From Canna indica (lineage: Eukaryota; Streptophyta; Magnoliopsida; Zingiberales; Cannaceae), in assembly GCA_034359265.1 (NCBI GenBank), contig CP136893.1:28776001-28840000 (forward strand): 64,000 nt of DNA, in the 5' to 3' direction. A program made the translations under genes and the position numbers. The notes below the pieces were generated by a model, which did no database searches, was not told the DNA's origin, and worked only from the letters and a program-made list of their open reading frames with translations. Position 1 is the first letter of the stretch. Each line of letters opens with the position of its first letter. Positions 10,113 through 21,285 of the stretch are shown here, piece by piece.

Positions 10113-11645
10113 ATGTTTGGTCGTGGTTATCGTCGCAGGAGAGCTTCGGAGTCTCCGATCGGTGAGACTCCTATACTTACTCATGCTGCTGATCCTCCTG
10201 TTGTTGATCCTCATGCCGATGATACTGCCGAGGCTAGTACATCCAGACGCAGGTGGCCAGGCGGGCCGAACAGGTGGCAGCCACCACCAGCCACAGAGTC
10301 ACGTAGATTTATTAGCGTGATTGGGGAGCGGTAATATATCATGAATTATGAATCATTACAAATTCATTATATCATAATATAATATTAAAATTTATTTTTG
10401 TTGTGCAGGTTCGAGCAAGAAGAAGTGTCGAGGAGCATTTCTTCTACTATTCGATGATACATGCACGGGGCATGGCCTACGTGGTCTCACGTGCCTAGCG
10501 AGCACGTCGACATGTTATGGCGCGAGTTTGAGGCACGTATTTTTTTTTTACATGCATGATGATTAATATTGGTACTGATATTATTATTTTGCAGGCTCGC
10601 TATACATGGGCCGAGGCCCAAAGGCCCTTCATTTACGCTGCCTGGGAGGCTATTTCTCGGGCAAGGTACAACGGGCAGCTGGGGCAGGCTCGGTCCCAAG
10701 GGATGGCCCGAGCTGGGACCACTAACATCGCGGAGACTCGGGGATACAGTCCCGGTTGGATTACTCCGGATATATGGGACTAGCTCGTGGGAATATGGTC
10801 GACGGATCGATGGCAGGAGGTTTCTCAGAATGCGGCTAGAAATCGCATGTCGGGGGGAGCAGCGCGTCACACCGGCGGCTCTGTTGCATTTGCAGTGCAC
10901 GCGAACCGTATGGTAAGTATACCTTTTAATTATATATTTTATTTGTTACTATGTGTACTAATTAATGTATTTGTTTTGTAAATGTAGACGACGGTGTCGG
11001 ATGACGGGACTGTCCAGCGACCCTCCCCGATGGCGGTGTTTGAGCGGACTCACCGTCGAGCACATGGGACGGGGGAGTACATCGACAACCGCGCTGCATA
11101 CATTATGGTAACTATATATTTGTTTAAATTATTCATTATATATTTATAATTTAAGTTTTATGATAAATATTAAACAAAAAATCAAACTCGAGTAGGAGAC
11201 CTACAGCCAGACGGTGGTGCAGCGCGGGGGCACCCCCGAGGACTTTGACGCAGCAACGTGGGTCGAGGCCGCAGGTGGCTGGGACCATGGCCGCGTATAT
11301 GGCTTTGCAGATAGTGGTCATGCGCGAGCCGTATTAGGGCCACTTGGGGCACCGACCCCTCCGGTCGCTGGTGAGCGGCCGTCCACCTCTAGATCCAGTT
11401 ATGATCATAGTAGTAGAATAAGGACTCTAGAGGACACGGTCGCGCGTCAGACTGAGATAATGGAGCGCCAGAGTCAGATGATGGCGGATATACAAGCTAT
11501 GCTACGCAACATGTCAGGTCATCCCGAAGCAGGCATCTCTTCGGCATCATCTAATCCATCGTCCTCGAGTCAGTCCACGCCGGTGTACACTCAAGCACTC
11601 CAGACCCCGCCATATGATCCAGACCATCCTCCATCGTCATCGTGA
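10113..11645 (+). pseudogene. TnpA-like gene (Transposase_24), five exons, copy B
   Basis: Exons 10113-10330, 10409-10532, 10595-10912, 10988-11107 and 11196-11645 join in frame to 409 codons. Exon 1 is Arg/Pro rich (RPGGPNRWQPP-like). Exons 3-4 carry the plant Ptta/En/Spm Transposase_24 block (NRMSGGAARHTGGS, then FERTHRRAHGTGEYIDN). Exon 5 has a coiled coil (RIRTLEDTVARQTEIMERQ) and a Ser/Pro tail. Intron 2 starts with GC rather than GT. It is inactivated by TGA at 10455-10457 (CGA to TGA) and TAG at 10781-10783 (CAG to TAG). By analogy with En/Spm TnpA it would bind the subterminal repeats. Confidence 0.88.
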
Positions 11646-11934
11646 GATTTTTTTTTATATTGACTTTGTTACTGAGATATTGGACTTGTTTAATTTATTT
11701 TGTTTGAATATTGATACTTCAATTTTGCATTTGAATAGTTTTTATTGTGGATAATTATCAATATAAATATAATTGTTTTGATGTATATCTTGGTGTATTT
11801 GTGATTTGTGAATGAATGTGTGTATGAGTGTATGGGTGTGTGAGTTATGTATCAGATAATGTATCAATGTATCAATGGAAATTTGAAATTTGAAATTTTT
11901 TCGTTACCAGGTTCACATCTTCAGCAAAGGCTTT

Positions 11935-12235
11935 CCCACGGCCGTCCGTGGGAAAGCCGTTGCTAAAAGTGTATCGAAAGCCGTTGCTGATGACCTACAG
12001 CAACGGCTTAGCGATGGGATTTTACTAACGGCGTTGCTACGGGCTCACCGGCCGTTGCTATTAATGTTATCCGCAACGGCTCCGGGTCCGTGGCAAAACC
12101 GTTGCTGATAATATTTTTAGCAACGGCCCGAGCGGCCGTTGCTGATCCGTTGCTAAGTTATCAGCAACGCGATTTTCTGCCACGGCTCCATTGCAACGGC
12201 TCAGTAACGGCATCAGCCATTGCTGATGCCCATTT
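11935..12235. repeat. 3' subterminal repeat array (copy B)
   Basis: Repeated GCCGTTGCTGA / CAGCAACGGC decamers in both orientations up to the 3' terminus, with hairpins such as GGCTTTCCCACGG.CCGTGGGAAAGCC at 11930-11960. Confidence 0.8.
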
Positions 12236-12249
12236 TTTTAGTAGTGATA

Positions 12250-13060
12250 ATCAATTAAAAACAATCTCTTGTCCCCACCCATCTCCACCCAAAAGCACCA
12301 CTGTTCTTGAAGACACCCACGGTAGAGCTCCGAGGCGATCTCATCATCATCATCATCATTCTCCTCCTCCACCTACTCCTTCGAAAGTCCAGAGCTTGTC
12401 TTTGACGTCTTCTTTTCCACCGCTTTCTTCCCCTTGACCACCACTTTGGGGGTTCTCCAATTGGTCTTTGACGTCCACCACCCCTTCCGACACATAACAT
12501 AAATATAATATCTTTATTTCGATCGCCTGTTGGAAAGCAAACGAAGGGATCTTGTTGTTATAACATCAGTGTAGAACCCTCGTTACCTTGGAATCCGCTC
12601 AAACATCGCTGGACCTTCTTGGCGCACCCCTCTCATCTCGATCTCCTCGGACAGTCGAGGCGGCGGCTCGTCCGCTTTCTTCACTTCGCTACCATCGTCC
12701 TTCTTTCCCGTCACTGCCACCTTCCTTCTTCTCGCCTCTATCTTCCATCTTCTTTCCCGTCCGCCTCGTTCTTCTCCTTCTTATCCTTGGATTTCTCCTC
12801 TACCGGTGCCGACGTTGCGTTCTTCTCATCCGCGACTCATTCGTCGTTTGTGGTATCCTCGTCGGCACTCCCCCCCTCCCAAGCATTCAGTGTGTCGGGG
12901 TCCGACGCTCCGGCGATCGCGATTCTCTTTGTTGAGGAGCGTGCAAGGGCGAAGAGAACGTCAGAAACGAGTGAAGTAAGCAAGGACGATAGAAGGCGGT
13001 CAAACCTACCACTGCCGATTGCTATTCCAATTGATGCAGCAGTGAATGATAAATAGTTGG
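12250..13060. other. Pyrimidine-rich stretch of unknown origin
   Basis: The sequence is CT-rich on the plus strand with a short (ATC)n run (12340-12359) and several overlapping open frames (for example 12588-12935 and 12619-13056) of low-complexity Ser/Leu/Arg composition. On the minus strand around 12270-12380 a frame contains an acidic run, then EIASELYRGC, which could be a captured exon. I recognise no family. Confidence 0.3.
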
Positions 13061-13295
13061 AATTAAATTTAAATTGTGTCAATTGCTATTCCTGATGAGG
13101 TAGTAATTTAATATTTTTGTGAATTATTAAGACATTGTAATTAATGATTCTACAGTAATTTAATATTCACAATGAAATTAAATTTAAATTGTGACAGTTG
13201 CTATTCCTGATGCAGCAATGATTTAATATTTCTTTGAGTTATTAAAACAATATTGGAATTAATGATTATGCAGTGATTTAATATTCACAAAATTA
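13040..13295. repeat. Imperfect tandem repeat, ~120-bp unit
   Basis: Two consecutive AT-rich units share TTGCTATTCCTGATG, TAATTTAATATT and AATTAATGATT in the same order; a partial third copy starts near 13015. No coding content. Confidence 0.6.
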
Positions 13296-13670
13296 CTAAA
13301 TATTAAAAAAAATACAAAATTTGTAAACTTGACTTGTTTGCATTTTTGCTTTATATATATAAGACTATTGATTTATTTTGCATGTTAAATAATTAATTAT
13401 ATATATTATTAATTAATTATTTAATTAAACATGCATTCATGTGATATAATTTGATTCTCTTGAGGTGGAATAATAAGCATTATTCCAACTATAGTAAAAT
13501 ATTTCACATTGAAATTGACGTAGACAAATGAAAATAAATATTGTTGAAAAATATAACACATTTAATTATTTATTGCTCAAGCTATATATACTTCATGGAA
13601 TTCAGCACTTGATTCATGCGCGGGTATATTATGCTTTTGATCACATTTGGCTTTCAACTATTGTTACGGT

Positions 13671-15056
13671 TGTTGGCTGAAGGTTTCTTCCTTCATGCTC
13701 TATTATCTTCATGACTATTTTGATGATAACAAGTCAAATTTATTTAACAAAATTCTTGAAGTATGAAGCTCGTAGGATCGATAAATGACAAGTCAAGTTT
13801 CACGTCTTTCAATCGATCTTGAAACAAACCAATGTGTGCACCAGAGATGGCTTGGATAAATCAAAAAAAAATATGAAAAGTTTTTCAAGTTGAAGCACGC
13901 TGAAGAACGAAACCAGAAAACAAAGCGCGCAATGAGAAGATCAAAAAGAAAATTTTCCAGCCTAGGTTCGATCGATTGGTCGGTCGATCGAATAGTGTTA
14001 AAAATTGATAGTAGCCAATTTGGTCGATCGGTCGGTCGACCGAAGATGGTTAAAAATCAGTAGTGGCTACTTCGGTCGATCGATCGAGGCCAAAAACTGG
14101 CAGTATCTACTTCGGTCGATCGGATAGTAGAGGAGCTAAAAATGCAACTCATCCGGTCGACCGAACAGAGCGGTAGAAGCACAAAAAGCCAGCAGTCGCT
14201 GGGCGGTCGATCGGTCGGTCGACCGATGATTGACCAGCAAGCGACAGAAGGGCGTCCAACGAGCGAAAAAATGCCCGTTGAGAAGCCGTTCCGTTGAGGG
14301 GTTATAAATACCCCTCACCTAACTTCTTTAATCTCTCTCTCAGGTAATTTTTTATGCAAATAACCTTCAAAGAATGATCTCTAGCATCCTCCAAGTCTTT
14401 CAATTGATCAAATTCTTCAAACCTAGCTCTTGATCCCTCACCTTCAAAGTGTTCTTCATCAAAGGGTTCATCAAGGGTGCTAGGCTCAAAAGGAAGAGGT
14501 GTTTATATTGTGATAAGTTCTCTTCTTCCTCTTTTTGTAATAGAATTGTTTTTTATTTGTTTTCACTTAAATTTACTTGAGTTTGTAAGAAGACCTTGTG
14601 TGTGTCGTGTGTGTAAGTGGTTACCTTGGTGTATAAGGTGTAAAGTCACTTGTGTAATCTAAGTTAGGAGTAAGTCTTAGGAATTGAGGTGGGAAAGCTC
14701 ACTCGGTAGGAAGACGGGATACTTCCGGGTGTGGAAGTGCATTCGATATGAGTGTAGGGTCTTTTCGGTGCAAAGTCCTCAATTGTAAGCCACTCATAAT
14801 TTAGTTAATTTGGGTGTGAAATCCTAAGCACGGTGCTTAGGTAGTGGAGTAGACATTGTGACCGAACCACTATAAATAATTATGTTTGCATTGTCTCTTT
14901 TGAGTTTGCTTAATTTCCTTACTTATTGCTTTCAGATTGAATATTATAATTGTGAATTGCCTAAGTTGTAAGAAACGATTAAAAATGAAATTAAGCGATA
15001 AGATTTAGTTAACACACTATTCACCCCCCTATCTAGTGTGTCAAGTCCAACCAACA
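13671..15056 (+). mobile_element. Probable solo LTR of a Copia-type retrotransposon
   Basis: It begins TGTTGGCTGAAGG and ends CTAGTGTGTCAAGTCCAACCAACA, a terminal TGTTGG/CCAACA inverted pair typical of Copia LTRs. Near the 3' end are GACCGAACCACTATAAAT and TTCACCCCCCTATCTAGTG, a layout familiar from Sirevirus-like plant LTRs. There is no adjacent primer-binding site or coding region. Flanks do not give a clean 5-bp duplication (GTTAC-like on the left, offset by three bases, and GTTAT on the right), so it may be one side of a rearrangement. It abuts the truncated tnp2 of element H. Confidence 0.6.
13965..14230. repeat. Palindromic GGTCGATCGACC-type repeats inside the LTR
   Basis: Seven or so clusters built from TCGGTCGATCG and GGTCGACCGA recur every 35-60 bp, each partly self-complementary, with a spacer resembling TTAAAAATCAGTAGTGGCTAC. 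Confidence 0.7.
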
Positions 15057-16357
15057 GTTATAACACGATACAAGTTGTGCCGGCCCGTTATCAAACTCAA
15101 AAATTCTGTTATATATTTCGCCTCTGTATTTTATACTGTAAGCTCGAAACCAATTAGGGAACTCACGATTGCACAATCTCTCTAATTCCTCGTCACTGTA
15201 AATTGAGTATTTTATCACCATCTCGACATCAAATATTTCAATGAACTTTTCAATCTCTTGACAGTTTAGTAAAACGTACAAGTGTGTCAAATGGTACTTG
15301 CCATCATTTAAGTATCTAGACGAACGAGAACCCAAAGCACGATTAGGGTAACAAAAAATATTTAAACGATCATATATCGATGGTCAAGATCCCTCGTTTG
15401 ATGGTCGAGCTCCCTCATCGTCATTCCGTGGAAGATGATTAAGTGTTGTCTGGATGGTTGATTCAAAATAAAATGAGCAGAATGTTGAAATTTCTTGAAT
15501 TATATATTCATATGATATTGAACCTTCAACTGTCGCGATGTTCTTTACTTTTTTCTTCAGACGATTCATATATCTTTCAAATAAGTACATCCACCAATAT
15601 TGAACGAGGCCACTAACTCGTGCCTCGAATGCCAAGTATATCGGTAGATGCTCCATCGAGTCAAAAAATAGAGGAGGAAAAAACTACTGCAACTTGCATA
15701 TGATTTAAACAATATAATTTTCAAGTGCTCGCATATCTTCGACTTGAAGGACATTTGCATAGATGTTTTTGAAAAACATACTTAATTCAGTCAACGGACC
15801 CAAATCTTATCATGTAGATGATCTCGAAACGCGACCGGTAGCAATCTCTGTATGAATACATGAGAATTATGGCTCTCTTCATCCCCGATATTTTGCTTTC
15901 ATCGACGTTCACACATCAAGATATGTTTGAGGCATATCCATCGGGTAATCTGAGTTCTTTGATCCATTGATACACATATTTCATATGTTGTTTATTTAAC
16001 ACATACGGGCCTTCGGCTTATGAAGTCATCCTTTGACCTTTTGCAACTCTAACCTCTTACAAAGTATTTTTAGATCATGTCAGGCCTTCATATTATCTTT
16101 AGTTTTCTCGAATATATCCATCACAATGTTAAAAATATTATCAAACATCCTTTTGTATATAGAGGCATTGTGACAGTTTCCCAATCAAAAAATCTAACGT
16201 TCGAACATTTCCAGCACGAACATTGGATTTGATCATCGCTAACGAATTTTTGATTCGAGTAGGCAAAATTTAAGAAGTAATTTACGCCTACTCGAAATTC
16301 ATCCGTTATAGCTCCACAATGAATTCATCGGTACATCCAAGTTCAATTGTCCAACAT
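15057..16357 (-). pseudogene. tnp2 transposase fragments (copy H), heavily decayed
   Basis: From an ATG near 16355-16357 the minus strand shows a damaged Transpos_assoc start (TWMYR) and then jumps directly, with a large internal deletion near 16150-16200, to sequence matching the LDVMHIEKN-downstream region. DUF4218 follows (MEHLPIYLAFEARV at 15656), then LTHLYVLLNCQEIEKFIEIF (15240-15300) and LVSCYN at the break. Multiple stops and frameshifts. No function expected. Confidence 0.8.
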
Positions 16358-16431
16358 GTTCTATCAAAAAGTTGGTAATATCTTCAGTTAATGTCTTTAG
16401 GTGGGATGGTCATATTTCATTCGGGATTCAT

Positions 16432-16616
16432 GTTATTCATATTGCACTAAGTATTTTTTTAGTGATTAACTTCTTTCTAAATTTCGGTAGCATTTCCATA
16501 CAGTTCTCCAAATACGTATATCATCTGAGCGCATATCGGAGAACAAGGGAGATACAATAGCCAAAATTACAAATGAATAATAACTAAAAGAAAAAACTAA
16601 GTGCAACACAAATAAC
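16432..16616 (-). repeat. Long hairpin upstream of tnp2 (copy H)
   Basis: Homologous to the hairpin of copies A, B, C, E and G (shared GTTCTCC.AATACG and CATATCGGAGAACAAG arms around ATATCATCTGAGCGC) but with weaker arm pairing. Confidence 0.7.
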
Positions 16617-16799
16617 TATGTTCTCAAATTATCCAATTAGGATAATTCAAGGGTTGTATGTCGTATAAAAAATAATCTATTTCGTTTACATGAACATACA
16701 ACCCCCGAATGGATCTAAGGTTTTGCAAAATTAAAACCTGACTCGTCGATGCGTACGTGAAACGTATCAACTCATCATGATTAATTTATTTTTTAAATT

Positions 16800-16970
16800 T
16801 GTGGATGTCGGTGCGAGTCCACAGTGGACGATTCTGGTTCGAGTCCAAAGTGAATGGTTCCGGTGCGAGTCAACAGTGGACAATTACGGCGCGAGTCCAC
16901 ATTGGATGATTCCGGAACGAGTTCACAGTGGATGATTTCAATGTGAGTCCACAATAGACGATTCATTAAA
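16800..16970 (-). repeat. Minisatellite (copy H)
   Basis: About six degenerate ~26-bp units of GTGCGAGTCCACAGTGGACGATT type. The CpGs seen in other copies are often TpG or CpA here, consistent with age. Confidence 0.7.
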
Positions 16971-17599
16971 ATTGTAATTACACCCAATTATACTAAAATT
17001 AACCCTAACATTTATTCTAATTAAAATTAATTAACCCTAACATTAAAACTAATTAACAGTAAAAATTAACTTAATTAACAGATAATAAAAAAACAATTAC
17101 TAATTAACCCTAAAATTAATAATGAATAATTAACCGTAAAATTAACAACTACTGATAAACCCTAAAATTAACAAATAATTAACAGATAATTAACAATTAA
17201 TAAACCCTAAAATTAAATCATAAATCTAATTAATCAAAATATTAACGGATAATAAAAAAACTACTACTGTCGACAAATGCCGAAACTTAGAGTTTCGGCC
17301 CCAACCGGCATGAGATGGGGAGGATAAATAGCTTACCTGATCGACAGCGAGGGAGGGGGGGGCGGTCGTCGACGAGGAAGAGGCGGCGATGGGTTAGACG
17401 CGTGCAAGGAGGCTTTAATCGACGGGTGAGGAAGGGCGATTCCGGCGTGAAGTCGGTGACGACCCGGAGAACCGACGGCAATGGTATCAACGGGGACGAA
17501 TCCGACGGCGTCGACAACGATCGATTTCGGCGAGGCAAAGAAGAGAGAAGAGAGAGAGGGAGAAAGAAAGGGGACGGGCGTGAACATAAATAAAAAGCC

Positions 17600-17960
17600 T
17601 TTTTACCGACGGCCCGTCAACCGTCGGTAAACTGTGGATCATTAATCATGATATCACTAACGGCCTACGTGGCCCTCTCTAGGCCGTCGGTGATGAGTAT
17701 TTTATTTTCGCGCCGAGTGCGCGTCATCAACCCATAAGCGACGGCCGCAGCTAGTCGTGGCTAATGACTTATTTATATCACCGACGGCCCAATCAGCCCT
17801 CTCTAAGTCCTTGCTAATAACTTATTTCACTTCGTGCCCCGTGCGCACCATCGGCTATGAGTGACAATGTTAGGCGGCCGTTGCCGAGTTTGTCATAGCA
17901 GCCACGACTGCTGCGGCCGTCGGAAAGCCGTGGATATTTCTAATGGCGCAGACGACAGTC
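17600..17960. repeat. Subterminal repeats of H with a different motif
   Basis: Repeats of the type ACCGACGGCC / GGCCGTCGGTGA in both orientations (17607, 17655-17690, 17740-17790, 17865-17960). The CAGCAACGGC motif of the other copies is essentially absent, although GGCCGTTGCCGAG occurs once. Confidence 0.6.
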
Positions 17961-17998
17961 GGTGAGCCCCGTTGGTGAAAATGATTATTCTAATATTG

Positions 17999-18570
17999 TA
18001 TAATTGCGCGACGTGTGGGTTCTCGACTAGTTAGTTATTAGTTATTACTTCGATATGAGTATTTTTGTGATTTCGTGGAAGACTACAAGCATTACCTAAA
18101 TACCATCAGATTAGTCTAAATTCTGCATCGTTTTCTTTTCTTGCAATACTTATTTGTTTATTTATTTTAAGCCATGGTGGGAGTTATTAACCCCTCGTCT
18201 CCCTCATGAAAAAACATATTGAATTCATGTTTCCCCGATCGAGAAATCATTTGAATGTTTGGATATATGAAGTGACTTGGAAAAAGAATAAAATAGCTGC
18301 AGTAATATGGAGTTTAGTGGGTGAGAGATATATTTATTCCGTTCATAGCTTATGGTGTTAGGTTACAAATAAAAGAGCCGCAATCAATTGTAAACTAACC
18401 TATAAATAAAATGTCCACAAGAAACATGGGGGCAGCAATGTTAGACTGTAGAATTATCACCCTTAACTCCTAATACAATTCAATTTACACTCCAAATCAA
18501 ATTCAAATTTAAGTTACATTCTAACAAAACAGATGAGGTTTTTCGAAAGGGTGAATATATGTACAACAAA
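17999..18570. other. Intergenic, 3' of the kinase gene
   Basis: AT-rich unique-looking sequence with no coding frame or repeat that I can support. The distal 3' UTR of the kinase may reach into it. Confidence 0.4.
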
Positions 18571-18573
18571 AGC

Positions 18574-18615
<42 letters not shown>
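18574..18615. repeat. (GAT)n microsatellite
   Basis: About fourteen uninterrupted TGA/GAT triplets, 80 bp beyond the kinase stop codon and probably in its 3' UTR. Confidence 0.9.
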
Positions 18616-18693
18616 GATAACTTCCTACATGCACAATACAAAACTAGTTCTACAGCCTTGGATTAACAGCTATCTTATCAGTCTCCATTTTCC

Positions 18694-20926
18694 TTAATTT
18701 AAACTTCTCCAGCGATGCAAATGTGCAGTGCCTCTTGCTCTTTGGCTGCGGGACTTCTGCTCGGTCTTGGGGCTTCTCCCAATGTCTTTAGCGTCCTGCA
18801 GTTGCTCCAGAGCAATCACCACTTGATCCATTGTTGGTCTGTGCTTTGCCTCCAGGGATAGACACTGGAGCGCGAGAACAGCTGCTTTCTGTGCTTCTGC
18901 TAGTGAATATTGTCTTTCCAATCTGGGATCCAAGATGCTGATGATCCTTCGCTTGCTAGTGAGGAAAGGCTTTGCCCACTCCACCAAACTGTGTTCTCCG
19001 GCCGGCCGGTTCTTATCGATCGCACGCCTACCGGTCAACATCTCGAGAAGAACTACTCCAAAGCTATAAACATCACTCCTTGAACTCAAATGACCTGTTG
19101 AAACACTATTATAAATCAGCAATTCTTCTTATGTCTTAACCATTACTGATTTAAGAACATATATACAAGTCTAATGTACTTCAAAGCTGAAATCTTGACT
19201 GATAAAAAGAACAATTCATGGTAGATAACATTTACTCCAAGGGCAAGTGATATTGCAAAGTATAAAACAATGACATTACTCAGCTAAATAATTAAACACA
19301 TGTACATCTTTCATAAGAAGGCACAAATGATTTATATCAGTTCAATCGATTGAGAAAATCGTCTAACTTGCTTGCCAAATGACAAACAAAATTACCTGTT
19401 GCGAGGTACTCGGGGGCCGCATATCCGTATGTCCCCATGACCCTGGTAGAGACATGGCTTTTATCACCAATGGGACCATCTTTTGCCAATCCAAAGTCAG
19501 AAAGCTTTGCATTATAGTTCTGTAGACAAGGCACACAAAGATTAATGCACAAATGGAACGAGTGAATCATCCTTTGAATGTGAAGAAGGCATATATATGA
19601 CTACATACTGAATCAAGTAGCACATTTGAAGCTTTAAAATCGCGGTAGATGACTTTTCCCTTGTTCTTGCCGCTATGTAGAAAAGCAAGCCCTTTTGCAG
19701 CTCCAAGGGCAACCTTCATCCGGAGATTCCAAGCAAGTGGCTGATAGTATGAACTCCCTGCAAATGAACAATAGCTATTATAAGAAAGATATGTCACCAA
19801 ATCAAGCATGAAGAACAACATATGCAAAACACAGAGACCACAAAGAACTTACTCCTGAAGAGATGATTCTCTAAGCTGCCCCGAGGCATAAACTCGTACA
19901 CAAGAAGCCTTTGCTCATCCTCCAAACAGTATCCGATAAGTTTTACGAGGTTAGGGTGAGACATCTGACCTAGGTAATTAACCTCTGCCTACAAGATTCA
20001 AACAAGTTGGTAATTAGCTATATATGTCACATAAAAATTTCCAGCCAACGGTCAATATGCATCTCTAGCTAATTCATAATGAGGCGAATTTCATCATCAG
20101 CAAAGCTGGGAAAAACAACAGTAGCAACAAAAGGAAAGAACTTTCAAGCAATTAATGCTTACCAACCATTCCCTGTGACCCTGATAGCCCTCCTGATTGA
20201 GTTTCTTCACAGCAATAACAATTCCAGTCCCAGGCTTGGCAGCTGCAAAAGTGTGTTCATCAATCCATCCCTTGAAGACTGAACCGAAGCCTCCCTCTCC
20301 CAGCACACTGTCAGGCCGGAAGTTCCTGGTGGCAGTTTTGAGCTCATTGAAGGTGAAACTCTTAACATTGGAAGATGACAAGATCTCGTCCTCACTCCGG
20401 GGGGTTGGAGGAAAAGAGGAAGAAGACACCTTGCTGCTAGAACCACTCAACACATTTCCCTTCTTGCAGCCCTGTTTAGAGTCTCCTCCTAGGCATCCAC
20501 AAGAACATCAGATTCACAAGAACATCCATATGACATTTATAGCAATCCAACGAAAATGAATCAAATGGTTTGGTTGATAAAATTTCACTATAAAGCTAGA
20601 TTGATTTCAAACAGGAGCAAATTTGCCAAGTTTGATCAGACATCTAGACCAAAGACAGATTGCTTCTAAAAGTGAAATTTGATAATTATGGAGAATTCAA
20701 ATTAATGACTAGAATTATCCTATCAACAATAAAAACCGACCAAATTGGCTGATGTGAAGTGCGAACAAGTAAAAGAATCAACTTTCTACTTAATCCACTC
20801 AAATTCAAAGTAATATAGCTGACCAAATTTCACTACGTTAACTCATGTAGGTGAACATGATGAAACTTTAGTACCTGAAGCAAATGCGGTCTCCCCCTTC
20901 ACCTGCGTTCCCCAGCAATTCCCCAT
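18694..20926 (-). CDS. Receptor-like cytoplasmic kinase, RLCK-VII / PBL family
   Basis: Six exons (20926-20875, 20488-20163, 19988-19853, 19757-19609, 19519-19396, 19094-18694) with GT-AG borders join to 395 residues. The start MGNCWGTQ carries Gly2 and Cys4 for myristoylation and palmitoylation, so the kinase should sit on the plasma membrane. Kinase motifs are the G-loop [12 protein letters not shown], the lysine in [17 protein letters not shown] (RD kinase), [10 protein letters not shown], a [14 protein letters not shown] activation segment, and [19 protein letters not shown]. The tail is basic and Ser/Arg rich. The family relays signals from surface receptors in immunity and development. 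All exons are intact and in phase, so the gene looks functional. The exact PBL member is not assigned. Confidence 0.93.
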
Positions 20927-21075
20927 CTAAGGAATTTTGAAGCAAGACGACGGAAACCACCTTGCTTCCTCGAGAATAAGCAGAGTCGAACGCCTCCAGA
21001 GTTCAAAAAGATTCAGCTCGACGAAACCAGAGCTCGACTTTCCCAGCTGAAGATGGAAGATCGAAGAGTAGCCGA

Positions 21076-21216
21076 CGTAGAGGAGCGAGCTTGAGCTCAG
21101 TTGAATGGTTAAAAATGGCGAGAGGAGGAGGGAGGAGAGAAGGATACGTAGAGGAGAGAGCTTGAGCTCAGTTGAATGGTTAAAAATGGCGAGAGGAGGA
21201 GGGAGGAGAGAAGGAC
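21076..21216 (-). repeat. 71-bp tandem duplication in the kinase leader/promoter
   Basis: CGTAGAGGAG.GAGCTTGAGC through GGAGGGAGGAGAGAAGGA occurs twice head to tail with only two or three differences. On the gene strand both units are CT-rich (Y-patch-like) and lie 150-290 bp upstream of the ATG. Confidence 0.85.
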
Positions 21217-21285
21217 TGAAAGCTTGAGCTCTTCTATTTCTCTGTTTTCCTTGGGAGGAGATTGACTACTGAGTTAACCGAAGGG

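Larger units (their letters stand above)
5283..12246 (+). mobile_element. CACTA element B, full length, degenerate
   Basis: It runs from CACTACTAGAAATTGAG (5283) to TTTTTTTAGTAGTG (ends 12246) and is flanked by the 3-bp duplication ATA (5280-5282 and 12247-12249), typical of CACTA elements. At 6964 bp it carries, in order, subterminal repeats, TATA box, minisatellite, hairpin, tnp2, a five-exon TnpA-like gene and the 3' subterminal repeats. Both genes contain stops and frameshifts, so this copy should not be autonomous, though its ends look usable. Confidence 0.95.
15057..17998 (-). mobile_element. CACTA element H, 5' half of a diverged copy
   Basis: On the minus strand it has the same layout as copies A-G: a terminus resembling CACTACTAGAAA (plus strand ATTCTAATATTG at 17987-17998), a subterminal repeat zone, minisatellite, hairpin and the first three quarters of tnp2. 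It is cut off at 15057 by the LTR. Sequence divergence from copies A-G is obvious throughout. Its subterminal motif (ACCGACGGCC) differs from that of the main family. Confidence 0.75.

Noticed and set aside
10096..10320. Frame MSIRQICLVVV... and equivalents at 24874, 34744, 39632 and 46431
   Set aside because: Shadow of TnpA exon 1 in another frame; the exon frame joins in phase with exons 2-5, this one does not.
10487..10900. Antisense frames over TnpA exon 3 (also 24278-24634, 35201-35557, 45834-46190)
   Set aside because: Antisense shadow of a GC-rich exon; no domain and no splice context.
12588..13056. Possible small Ser/Leu-rich secreted or membrane protein
   Set aside because: Two overlapping frames of pyrimidine-rich sequence with no conserved motif, no promoter and no homology that I can name.
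13671..15056. Short frames such as 14136-14318 and 14477-14662 as genes
   Set aside because: They lie inside an LTR-like sequence and carry no conserved motif.
20197..20559. Plus-strand frame of 120 residues within the kinase locus
   Set aside because: Antisense to kinase exon 2, which has a clear kinase G-loop and conserved introns.
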